From Rhodovastum sp963714255 (GTDB lineage: Bacteria; Pseudomonadota; Alphaproteobacteria; Acetobacterales; Acetobacteraceae), in the NCBI GenBank assembly GCA_963714255.1, contig CAVQNU010000006.1, forward strand, positions 1 through 64,000: 64,000 bases of DNA, read 5' to 3'. The position numbers were made by a program, and so were the translations under genes. Positions 18,108-25,425 of this stretch are shown here, piece by piece. The notes under the pieces are model-generated. The model saw only the letters and a program-made list of their open reading frames with translations, was not told the origin of the DNA and did not search any database. How positions within the stretch are numbered: position 1 is the stretch's first letter; every line of letters starts with the position of its first letter.

Positions 18108-18476
18108 TCACGTCTCCTCCGCGCGCAGATCCAGCCCCACAAGAACGCGCTCGGTGTCGGCAAGATTGCCGATCAGCCGCTTGATCGGCGGCGGCAGACG
18201 GCGCACCAGGGTCGGGATGGCCAGGATCTGATCGCCGGCGGCAAGCTGCGGATGCTCCAGCAGATCGATCACCTCGATCCGGTAGCGCCCGGCCAGATGC
18301 TGCTCGCACACCGTTTTCAGGTTCGCCAGCGCCGCCGCCGATCGCGTGGTCTGTCCGGCAATGTAGAGGCGAAGATTGTAGGTCCCGGCGCTGTCGCTTT
18401 CATCCGTCCCGGCTTCCGGACCGCTGTCCACCGCAGCGGCCTGCCCGGCCGCTTCATTCTCCCCCGCGCCGCTCAT
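18108..18476 (-). CDS. kaiB: KaiB-like protein, first copy
   Basis: The protein has 122 residues with a 30-residue acidic, Ala/Gly-rich N-terminal extension followed by the KaiB domain (TYNLRLYIAGQTTRSAAAL, ILAIPTLVRRLPPPIKRL). The conserved GDLSD of KaiB is GNLAD here. The two copies are clearly diverged paralogues rather than a recent duplication. Its ATG overlaps the kaiC stop as ATGA. It may compete with, or form mixed assemblies with, the second KaiB on KaiC. That is inference. Confidence 0.9.
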   Translation of the reverse strand: MSGAGENEAAGQAAAVDSGPEAGTDESDSAGTYNLRLYIAGQTTRSAAALANLKTVCEQHLAGRYRIEVIDLLEHPQLAAGDQILAIPTLVRRLPPPIKRLIGNLADTERVLVGLDLRAEET

Positions 18477-20179
18477 GAACCTCCCCCCCGGTGAGCGGCT
18501 ATGGCCGCCCGGTCGGCCACCAGACCCCGTTCCCGTGCGGCTTCCTGTTCGAGCAGGCTGGAAAGGTCGTCGTCCTCGCCCTCCAGCGCCCTCTGCAGAT
18601 CGGCGATCCGGCGCTCGATCGCCGCGCGGCGCTGGATGATGCCGCGGCGCCTGCGGTCGAGGTCCTGCGCGTGCTGCCGGGCCGCTCGCGCCTCCGCCGC
18701 CGCCTGCGCGACCCGCGCCGACCCGGTCAGCACGCCCGCCGGACCCATATAAGCATCCACCAGCCGGATGCCGTCATTGGTCAGCAGGAACTCGCGGATC
18801 TGGTTGGAATGGTTCATGCCGCGCGACTTCAGCACATACAGGCCGCGGTTGCGCTCGCCGTTCAGTTCGATATTGGTAAGCGACAGCCAGGTATCCATCA
18901 GCGAGGAAATACCCTGGGCGGTATTGTTCACATTGTGCTCATCAGCCACGAGGTTGGTCATCAGCGCGGTGATCCCGCGTGTCTTCAACAGGTCCACCAC
19001 GCGCAACAGCATCGCGTGCAGTTCGGCCGAATCGCCGCGCAGGCTGGAGAACGGGTCGATGATCACCGAGGCGGGCCGGAAACGGTCGATGTCGTGCTGG
19101 ATATGGGCGAGATGCATCTCCAGCCCGTACAGGCTGGGACGCGCCGCCTTGAACCGCAGCAACCCCGACCCGATCCACGCTGCCAGGTCGATGCCGATCG
19201 AGCGCATGTTGCGCACGATCTGCGACGGCGATTCCTCATAGGCGAAGTACAGGAGCCGCTCGCCACGCCTGCAGGCCGCATTGACGAAATGGGCGGCGAG
19301 GCTGGTCTTTCCCGTGCCGGCGGCGCCGGAGACGAGCACGCTCGAGCCCCGGTAGAAGCCGCCGCCCCCAAGCATCGCATCCAGTCCGGCGATGCCCGTC
19401 GGCACAAGCTCGTCGAGGGCCTGGTGGTCAAGTCCGGCCGAGGTGACCGGCAGAACGCTGATCCCGTCGGCGTCGATCAGGAACGGGTACTCATCCGTAC
19501 CGTGGACGGAGCCGCGATACTTCACGACCCGCAGGCGTCGGGTGCAGATTTGATTCTGCACCCGGTTGTCAAGCAGGATCACGCAATCGGAGACATATTC
19601 CTCCAGGCCATGGCGGCTGAGCGAGCCGCTCCCCTGCTCCGCCGTGATCAGCGCGGTGACTCCCTGCGCCTTCAGCCAGCCGAACAGGCGCCGCAACTCC
19701 GCCCGCAGGATGGCGGTGTTTTTCAGCCCGCCGAACAGCGCTTCCACCGTGTCCAGCACGACCCGGGTCGCGCCGACGGATTTGATCGCATAGCCAAGCC
19801 GTATGAACAGGCCATCCAGATTGTAGTCCCCGGTTTCCTCGATCTCGCTGCGTTCGATCCGCACGTAATCCATGACGAGCTTGTTGGCAGCGATCAGGCC
19901 GTGAACATCGAAGCCGAGCGAGGCCACGTTCCGGGCCAGGTCCTCGCCAGTCTCCTCGAAGCTCATGAACACGCCCGGCTCGTTGAACCGGACCGCGCCG
20001 TTCACCAGGAACGTCATGGCGAACAGCGTCTTGCCCGCCCCCGCGCGGCCGCAGATCAGCGACGGCCGGCCCGCGGGCAGCCCACCGAAGGTGAGTTCAT
20101 CGAGACCGCCGATGCCGGTCGGCGTCTTGGCGAGACTGTTTCCGGCACACGCGGAGGCCAGTGGTTCGTTGTCGGTCAC
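18473..20179 (-). CDS. kaiC: KaiC-family double ATPase/kinase
   Basis: The protein has about 568 residues with two RecA-like domains. CI has Walker A GRAGAGKT (about 44-51) and the catalytic pair EE (75-76). CII has GAAGTGKT (about 285-292) and EE (315-316). The autophosphorylation segment reads GISSLMDTW, so Ser-Ser (about 425-426) replaces the Ser-Thr of cyanobacterial KaiC. After CII an 80-residue charged coiled coil (from about 485) replaces the KaiA-binding tail, and no kaiA is present. This fits the proteobacterial KaiC2-type group. I chose GTG 20179, four bases after the upstream stop. ATG 20236 and 20284 are in frame but would overlap that gene. Confidence 0.92.
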   Translation of the reverse strand: MTDNEPLASACAGNSLAKTPTGIGGLDELTFGGLPAGRPSLICGRAGAGKTLFAMTFLVNGAVRFNEPGVFMSFEETGEDLARNVASLGFDVHGLIAANKLVMDYVRIERSEIEETGDYNLDGLFIRLGYAIKSVGATRVVLDTVEALFGGLKNTAILRAELRRLFGWLKAQGVTALITAEQGSGSLSRHGLEEYVSDCVILLDNRVQNQICTRRLRVVKYRGSVHGTDEYPFLIDADGISVLPVTSAGLDHQALDELVPTGIAGLDAMLGGGGFYRGSSVLVSGAAGTGKTSLAAHFVNAACRRGERLLYFAYEESPSQIVRNMRSIGIDLAAWIGSGLLRFKAARPSLYGLEMHLAHIQHDIDRFRPASVIIDPFSSLRGDSAELHAMLLRVVDLLKTRGITALMTNLVADEHNVNNTAQGISSLMDTWLSLTNIELNGERNRGLYVLKSRGMNHSNQIREFLLTNDGIRLVDAYMGPAGVLTGSARVAQAAAEARAARQHAQDLDRRRRGIIQRRAAIERRIADLQRALEGEDDDLSSLLEQEAARERGLVADRAAIAAHRGGGS

Positions 20180-20183
20180 ACCG

Positions 20184-20384
20184 TCATTCCATGATGCGGT
20201 TATCGCGATTGTCGCGGCCGGTCGCCGCTCCGGCATGCCCGCCCTGCACTTGGGCCGGGATCCGGTCCCGCAGAACCGTTTCAATGAGATTGGTCAGCGT
20301 TCGGTTCTCCTGTCGGGCCTGCTTCCGAACAGCCTCGAGAAGCCCCGGGTCCAATCGCACTGTGATCGCGGTCTTTATCGCCAT
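20184..20384 (-). CDS. Ribbon-helix-helix protein upstream of kaiC
   Basis: The product has about 66 residues. The N-terminal part KTAITVRLDPGLLEAVRKQA followed by NRTLTNLIETVLRDRI is the pattern of CopG/MetJ-type ribbon-helix-helix DNA-binding proteins. The C-terminal tail is rich in Gly, Asp and Arg. I chose ATG 20384, though ATG 20411 is also in frame. The stop lies four bases before the kaiC start, so it is likely the first gene of the operon and a candidate autoregulator. An antitoxin role is also possible for such proteins, but no toxin gene is adjacent. Confidence 0.75.
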   Translation of the reverse strand: MAIKTAITVRLDPGLLEAVRKQARQENRTLTNLIETVLRDRIPAQVQGGHAGAATGRDNRDNRIME

Positions 20385-20411
20385 ACCGACGCCCCGATGA
20401 GAATGTTTCAT

Positions 20412-20681
20412 TGTTTACGATCGCTTGGTGCGGAGTGCAATACGGCCAGGGTCGACCAACCGCTCCCTGGCTGGCTTCGCACGCCGTCGGCTCTCCGGGG
20501 TAATATGCTTTCGCGGCTCAGGTGGCTGGCAAGTGCGAACCCCTGCCCTCGCGGCCAACGGCATATGGAGCTCGGGGGCCGATCTGGTCCCTCCGCCTTC
20601 ATCGTCGAGACCTTTCATCGCCTGCTCCTTGCCGGTCTCCCGGCGCAGACGAAGCCGTCATTTGCGGCTCGGCTGGGTTTC
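20412..20681. other. Probable promoter region of the Kai operon, no gene seen
   Basis: These 270 bases lie upstream of the ribbon-helix-helix gene. No family-like protein is encoded on either strand. It should hold the operon promoter, but I could not identify convincing -35/-10 boxes. Confidence 0.4.
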
Positions 20682-20999
20682 TCAGGGCGTTGATGCCCAG
20701 ATGCCAAATGCCCAGATGTGCCCGGCCGGGCCGCCGCCGCTGGGGGCGCGCGCCAAGCGCTTCAGGAGATCGTGAGCAGAGCCAGGACCGGTTGCGGCCA
20801 ACTCCACGGCCTGCTCGGCCAGCCGGACGCCGGCACCGTGCGGAGGGGTGACCCGTCCTGGCCACGACCGCGCACGCGCAGAACGTTCCCGCACATTGCG
20901 TCGGGGGCATCGCGCGTTTGCTATCTGGAGGCGGCCTATTTGTAGTCGAGTTGGCGCTCCGGTCGCTGGCGGTGGCTGCGGCGGGATGATCGCGGCCAG

Positions 21000-21437
21000 G
21001 CGGTGTCGGCGCCGCGCCAGACAGATCTGCCACGCTTCGGCATGGCCCTGCCGCGCACGGTAGAGATCCGAGACGCGGAACACCGGATGGCGGCCGTCCG
21101 GCAGCTCGTGCACGACGCCGGTGGCACGGCTGTGGCGGATGATGCGGATCACCACCTCGCCGTTCCGGACCACCCGGTTCCGGGCATTCCGTCCGTTGAT
21201 CCGCGCGCCCGTCTTATCCGAGCAGACCACCCGGGCGCGCCGCAGCCGGGCGAGAATGGCGCTGACCTCGGCATCGCGGCAAGGGATGGCGCGTTGGAAT
21301 GCGGCGTCCAATGCGCCCTCGCCGATGGCCAGCCCGAACAACTCCAGCATCAGCCGTGTCAGCCGCTGCTGGCTGATCGCGTAGGCGACGCGCAGATAGG
21401 ACGCGCAGATAGATCGTAAGCGGAGCGTCGGCAGCAC
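21000..21437 (-). pseudogene. Degenerate IS66-family transposase fragment
   Basis: Minus-strand translation gives YAISQQRLTRLMLELFGLAI, EGALDAAF, VVCSDKTGARINGRN and a later FRVSDLYRARQGHAEAWQIC. These correspond to the IS66 TnpC blocks around the first catalytic Asp (usually SDETS) and D-R/Y-x-A...QxC. The N- and C-terminal parts are missing and spacing is irregular, so it is non-functional. Confidence 0.65.
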
Positions 21438-21445
21438 TTTGCGCG

Positions 21446-21844
21446 TTGCCAGAGGAACTGGGCGAGGTCGAAACGCGGCTGGCCGACACCGGGTATTTCA
21501 GCGAGGCCAATGTGCAGGTATGCGGGGCGGCCGAGGTCGATCCGCTGATCGCGATGGGGCGGCAGCCACACTATCCTCCGCTGCCCGAACGTTTGGCCCC
21601 CGTGCCGCCGCCGGAGAACCCGACGCCGGTCGAGCCGATGGCGCATCGCCTGAAACCCCCCGAAGGCCGGAAGCTCTACGCCCCGTGCAAGCAGACCCCC
21701 GAGCCGGTGTTCGGGATCGTCAAATCGGCATGCGGATTCCGCCAGCTCCTGCTCGGCGGCCGCGACGACGTGCGGGGCGAGTGGAACCTGGTGACCATGG
21801 CCTGCAACATGAAGTGGCTCTTGGTCCTCGCAGCCGCTTGGTGA
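21446..21844 (+). pseudogene. C-terminal fragment of an IS1182-type transposase
   Basis: The plus-strand reading has LADTGYFSEANV, DPLIAMGRQPHYPPLPER, MAHRLKPPEGRKLYAPCKQT and PEPVFGIVKSACGFRQLLL, ending near WNLVTMACNMKWLL. This is the C-terminal half of an IS1182-group DDE transposase including the final Glu region (VEPVFGIIK in the family). The N-terminal half is absent. Confidence 0.75.
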
Positions 21845-22022
21845 GGCCCAAAACGGGCCATCGCAGCCGATATCGAGGCTGTGATGGCATGACCCGCCCA
21901 TCAAAGCGCGATCGGGCGCGCCAGACCGATCAAAACGCAGAATCAACTCTCCGGCGCCCACCCGCGCCCGCCGCTTCGGCACAACCATACCCACCGGCTG
22001 GCAACCCAACTCCGACAGGCCG

Positions 22023-22949
22023 CTAGAACGTCACCCGATCTCCCCCTTTGAGGTTCAGTATTTCCCGCGCCTCCGCCGGTGTTGCGATCTCCAGGCTAAG
22101 ATCTTCCAGAATACGGCGGATTTTCGTGACCTGCTCGGCATTCGAGGTCGCCAGCCTGCCCTTGCCGATATACAGGCTGTCTTCCAGCCCGACCCGCACG
22201 TTGCCCCCCAGGATGCCGGCCATGGTCGTAAACGCCATCTGGTTGCGCCCGGCCGCCAGCACCGACCACACATAGGCGTCGCCGAACAACCGCTCGGCGG
22301 TGTCGCGCATGAACACCAGGTTGCGCGGGTCGGCGCCGATGCCGCCGAGAATGCCGAAAATGCTCTGCACGAACAGCGGCGGCTCGACCAGCTTGCGGTC
22401 GAGCATATGGGCCAGATTGTACAAATGCCCGATGTCGTAGCACTCGAACTCGAAGCGGGTGCCGTGGCCGCTTCCCATCAGTGCGACGATGCGGGCGATG
22501 TCCTTGAACGTATTGCGGAAGATGAAGTCTTCGGTGCGGGCGAGATAGGGCTGCTCCCAGGCGTATTTCCAGTCCTTCACCCGCGCGCCGGCGCCGGAGA
22601 TGTTGAAGTTCATGCTACCCATGTTGAGGCTGCACATCTCCGGGCTCGCCTGCAGCGGGGCGGCGAGGCGTTCCTCCACCGTCATGCCCAGCCCGCCGCC
22701 GGTGGTGATGTTCACCACCGCATCGGTGCTCTGCTTGATAATGGGCAGGAAGCGCATGAACACCGCGGGGTCGGGGGTGGGCGCGCCGGTGTCGGGGTCG
22801 CGGGCGTGCAGGTGGATGATGGCGGCCCCGGCCTCGGCGGCGGCGATGGACTGGGCGGCGATATCTTCCGGGGTGATGGGCAGGTAGGGGGACATGCTGG
22901 GGGTGTGGATGGCGCCGGTGACGGCGCAGGAGATGATGACCTTGGACAT
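22023..22949 (-). CDS. Beta-keto acid cleavage enzyme (BKACE, Kce-like)
   Basis: The 308-residue protein belongs to the DUF849/BKACE family, zinc-dependent enzymes that condense a beta-keto acid with acetyl-CoA. The prototype is 3-keto-5-aminohexanoate cleavage enzyme of lysine fermentation. Visible family features are ISCAVTGAIHTPSMSPYLPI at the N-terminus, the metal-ligand pair in IIHLHARDP, VNITTGGG, and FECYDIGHLYNL. The length is normal. It stands alone, so the substrate cannot be read from context. Many members act on carnitine- or beta-keto-adipate-related compounds. Confidence 0.9.
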   Translation of the reverse strand: MSKVIISCAVTGAIHTPSMSPYLPITPEDIAAQSIAAAEAGAAIIHLHARDPDTGAPTPDPAVFMRFLPIIKQSTDAVVNITTGGGLGMTVEERLAAPLQASPEMCSLNMGSMNFNISGAGARVKDWKYAWEQPYLARTEDFIFRNTFKDIARIVALMGSGHGTRFEFECYDIGHLYNLAHMLDRKLVEPPLFVQSIFGILGGIGADPRNLVFMRDTAERLFGDAYVWSVLAAGRNQMAFTTMAGILGGNVRVGLEDSLYIGKGRLATSNAEQVTKIRRILEDLSLEIATPAEAREILNLKGGDRVTF

Positions 22950-23084
22950 GTGTTCCTCTCCCGGCGGGGTGATGATTGCGGCGGAGTCTGCACCGGGCGG
23001 GCGCGGTGGCCAAGCGCGGGCGGCGCGCCGAGAACGGTTTCCGCCGGAAGGCGCCTGCGGTATAGTGTGCCGGCAGATGGCGAT

Positions 23085-23386
23085 GTCCGCGTAGCTCAGC
23101 AGGATAGAGCACAGGATTCCTTGTGAATGAACTGGGCGTTGCGCGCGGAAACGGCGCAGCGGATCCGCTCAAAGTCGGGGAAAGCGTCGGCCGCTCGGGC
23201 CACGCCGATCCCGAGCCAAGCCCGGGCGAAAGCACGGGAAGGTGTAGAGACTGGACGGGCGGCACCTAAGGGCCTCGGCCTATGGTGAAGGGACAGTCCA
23301 GACCACGAACGCCCGCATGGGCGGCGGCGAAAGCCGAAGTGGGATGAATCCTGGGGTCGTGGGTTCGAATCCCGCCGCGGACGCCA
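23085..23386 (+). tRNA. tRNA-Arg(CCU) interrupted by a group I intron
   Basis: Exon 1 is 23085-23121 and exon 2 is 23347-23386. Joined, they form a full cloverleaf: acceptor GTCCGCG/CGCGGAC, D arm GCTC/GAGC, anticodon stem CAGGA/TCCTG with loop TTCCTAA (anticodon CCU), T arm GTGGG/CCCGC, discriminator G and encoded CCA. The intron sits after U36. The same position in the same tRNA carries a self-splicing intron in Agrobacterium. Finders that do not allow bacterial introns would miss it. Confidence 0.92.
23122..23346 (+). ncRNA. Group I intron, IC3 type, in tRNA-Arg(CCU)
   Basis: The 225-nt intron follows a U (5' site after CCU) and ends in G, as group I introns do. The core elements match the Anabaena tRNA-Leu intron: CTCAAAGTCGGGGAAA (P, near 23168), GAGCCAAGCCC (Q, 23213), GGTGTAGAGACTGGACGGG (R, 23241) and GGTGAAGGGACAGTCC (S, 23284). 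The GACT/AGTC pairing of P7 is visible. It encodes no endonuclease. Self-splicing is expected but not shown. The P1 pairing is less clear to me. Confidence 0.9.
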
Positions 23387-23554
23387 TTTGCAAGCAGGTT
23401 TCTCGATTTCATTGCACTCGCCGGGCTTGACGATGGCGGGTATCATTGCCGGTGTTTCGGCGGCGGGCGGTTTCACCGTATGTCCTCTTCTGCCGCCGCT
23501 CCGTGCCGGCTATATCGTACGTGTTGCGACACGATAGCGGAATGGGTCGGATTC

Positions 23555-24016
23555 ATGTCCACGGGCTTTGAACTCCACGTCGGCCGCGTCGAGCGCCTCG
23601 GGCTGGGCGGCATCGGCCGGGCCGGGCTGATCAGCGGCTGGTCCGAAACCGAAGCCGATCATGTCTGGAACGATGGCAGCACCGCCGTGCTGCTGTTCGC
23701 CCACCCCGCCAGACCCCCCGCTTTGACCCTCGCCGTCAGTGGCCAGCCCTATTTGCCGCATGAGTCCTATTTCCAGGAGGTCAGCATCTATGTGAACGGC
23801 TGGTGGGCCGGTTTCTGGCGGTTGAAAGCGAACACCAGTTCCACTCTTGAAGCCCGCATCGACCCGGAATGGTGGTTCAGGCGCGACGATCGCAATGTTG
23901 TGCGGATCAGCTTCGTGATGCCCAATTACGCCCGCCCGGTTGAGTTCGGCGGCGGCAATGACGAGCGTGGCCTGGCATTCTGCTTCCGTACTCTGGAATT
24001 CCGCGCCGCCACCTGA
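23555..24016 (+). CDS. Protein of unknown function
   Basis: The product has about 153 residues from ATG 23555. The frame opens at 23480, but the first 25 residues look non-conserved. No signal peptide is seen. The sequence is rich in Trp, Gly and Phe, with beta-strand-like segments (EVSIYVNGWWAGFWRL, VVRISFVMPNYARP) resembling the jelly-roll domains attached to some glycosyltransferases. I do not recognise a family with confidence. It stands alone between the tRNA and a small exported protein. Confidence 0.65.
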   Translation: MSTGFELHVGRVERLGLGGIGRAGLISGWSETEADHVWNDGSTAVLLFAHPARPPALTLAVSGQPYLPHESYFQEVSIYVNGWWAGFWRLKANTSSTLEARIDPEWWFRRDDRNVVRISFVMPNYARPVEFGGGNDERGLAFCFRTLEFRAAT

Positions 24017-24066
24017 GCGGCAGGTTTCCTTACGGCCCGTTCACCAGCCCGCGTCAGTCTCGGGGC

Positions 24067-24429
24067 ATGGCGCTTCTGCTTATTCTTCTGCTGGCCCTGC
24101 CGGCGCAGGCCCAGCCGGCGGATTGCCCGTCCGTCCCGGTCGGGCCGCCGGTGGACGTGGACATCTATGCCGGCCCGACCGGCCGCGCCCGGCTGCCAGC
24201 CCAGGGGCGCACGGTCGCCGGGCTGGGGTTGGGGCCGGTTCCTGCGTATGGCTCGCTCTGCGAGCCGCCGCCGCTGCCGGCCGGCGACGTGCTGGGCGGC
24301 TCCGCTGTCCCGCGGGATCTTCTGCGCGGCGGCGGCACGGCCGACGTGCTGCGCGGACCGGCGGCGGGCGACGTCGTGGTCGGGCCGGCGCAGCCGGCGC
24401 CGGTACGGTCCGATGCGGGGCGCCCGTAG
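24067..24429 (+). CDS. Small exported Pro/Gly-rich protein of unknown function
   Basis: The product has 120 residues. It has a short but clear signal peptide, MALLLILLLALPAQAQPA, with cleavage after AQA. The mature part is rich in Pro, Gly and Ala with only two cysteines, which could pair. No family is recognised. It converges with hpnK. Confidence 0.6.
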   Translation: MALLLILLLALPAQAQPADCPSVPVGPPVDVDIYAGPTGRARLPAQGRTVAGLGLGPVPAYGSLCEPPPLPAGDVLGGSAVPRDLLRGGGTADVLRGPAAGDVVVGPAQPAPVRSDAGRP

Positions 24430-24469
24430 GTCCACCGGTTACGGCTATGGGAGGCGCGGCGGCATCCGT

Positions 24470-25330
24470 TTATGCAGGCTCCGGCGACAAAAGCGCCGCC
24501 CGCACCGCCGGGCTGCACAGGGCTGCGAGTTCGGCCACATGCTCGTAGTCCGGCATCAGCGCCGCGAGCGTGGCGTCGCGCCGGGCTGCCGGATGGAAGT
24601 AAATCTCGTTCCGCCCTGCCGGCAGGTGCGGGATCAGCCGCAACAGCCGCGCCTCGGTCATATGCCCGGTCCAGGCCAGGCCGAACATGGCGTCGGGGGC
24701 CGCCAGGCCGGCCCGCCGCACCTGCCGGCGTAGCACCCCCGACCAGGCATGCAGCGCCCGTGCACCCAGGGTCGCCGGCACCCCGCAGGCTGCCATCACC
24801 GCAGGCGGCTCAGCCGGCACGCGCACCAATGGCAGGCCGAACTCCCGCCCGATCCGCACCAGCATGCCGCCCACAGTGGGATGCAGATGCATGTGCTTGT
24901 GCGCGTCGGCATGGCCGAGCCGCAGCCCGGTCGCGGCGAAGGCGGCGAACTGTGCCCGGATTTCCGCGGCCAACTGGCGGCGTACGCGGGGGCGGAAGAA
25001 ATAGTTGATTCCAAGTCGCAACTGGTCGGACGGGAACCAGCCGCGCGCATCGACCAGATCGGGAATCTCGGCGTGCGGCAGCACCGCCGGACCCTCGATC
25101 ACCACCAGGTGCAGCCCCACCCGCAGGGCGGGATTGCGGCGCGCCCTGGCGATCGCGTCGGGCGCCGCCGCGCCGGCAACCATCAGGCTGGCGGCACCTA
25201 GAACTCCGTTCCGGTGGGCTTGCTCGATGCCTTCGTTTGCTGCTTCGGAGAGGCCGAAATCGTCCGCAGTAAGGCAAGGCCAGGGCTCTGCCCTGGACCC
25301 GCAAGGGGGCAGTGGCCCCCTTGACCCCAT
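24470..25330 (-). CDS. hpnK: Hopanoid biosynthesis deacetylase HpnK, repeat-derived N-terminus
   Basis: HpnK belongs to the YdjC/ChbG deacetylases and removes the acetyl group from the sugar attached to hopanoids. The metal-binding motif TADDFGL and the HADAHKHMHLHP block are present, and the remainder is full length. The normal start (M-x-x-LIV before TADDFG) is absent. Those codons are replaced by the palindromic repeat at 25271. The nearest in-frame start is ATG 25330 inside the repeat, which adds about 19 residues (MGSRGPLPPCGSRAEPWPC). It is downstream of hpnI/hpnJ on the same strand. Whether it is translated is uncertain. Confidence 0.85.
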   Translation of the reverse strand: MGSRGPLPPCGSRAEPWPCLTADDFGLSEAANEGIEQAHRNGVLGAASLMVAGAAAPDAIARARRNPALRVGLHLVVIEGPAVLPHAEIPDLVDARGWFPSDQLRLGINYFFRPRVRRQLAAEIRAQFAAFAATGLRLGHADAHKHMHLHPTVGGMLVRIGREFGLPLVRVPAEPPAVMAACGVPATLGARALHAWSGVLRRQVRRAGLAAPDAMFGLAWTGHMTEARLLRLIPHLPAGRNEIYFHPAARRDATLAALMPDYEHVAELAALCSPAVRAALLSPEPA

Positions 25331-25425
25331 TCTTAAAGTAATGGGTTCCAAGGGGCCACTGCCCCGTCGTGCCGTAGGCACGCTCCGCGTGGAGCGGGTC
25401 CAGGGCAGAGCCCTGGCCTTCCTTC
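25271..25425. repeat. Palindromic repeat, copy a (between hpnJ and hpnK)
   Basis: Outer arms GGCCAGGGCTCTGCCCTGG and its inverted partner flank an inner CAAGGGGGCAGTGGCCCCCTTG module and a shortened centre. The stop codon of the hpnI-hpnJ gene lies in its right edge (TGAAGGAAGGCC read on the minus strand). The left edge enters the hpnK coding sequence. Confidence 0.88.

Noticed and set aside
17759..20384. A true circadian clock
   Set aside because: There is no kaiA, the KaiA-binding tail is replaced by a coiled coil, and the phosphosite is Ser-Ser. Sequence alone does not support sustained oscillation, only a Kai-type switch or timer.
20184..20384. Antitoxin of a toxin-antitoxin pair
   Set aside because: The ribbon-helix-helix fold fits, but no toxin-sized gene is adjacent and the gene runs into kaiC four bases later.
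23085..23386. tRNA-Arg(CCU) as the attachment site of the left-hand island
   Set aside because: Islands usually join at the tRNA 3' end, which here faces the core side. No repeat of the 3' end was found near the other mobile pieces, and the nearby integrase is only a small fragment.
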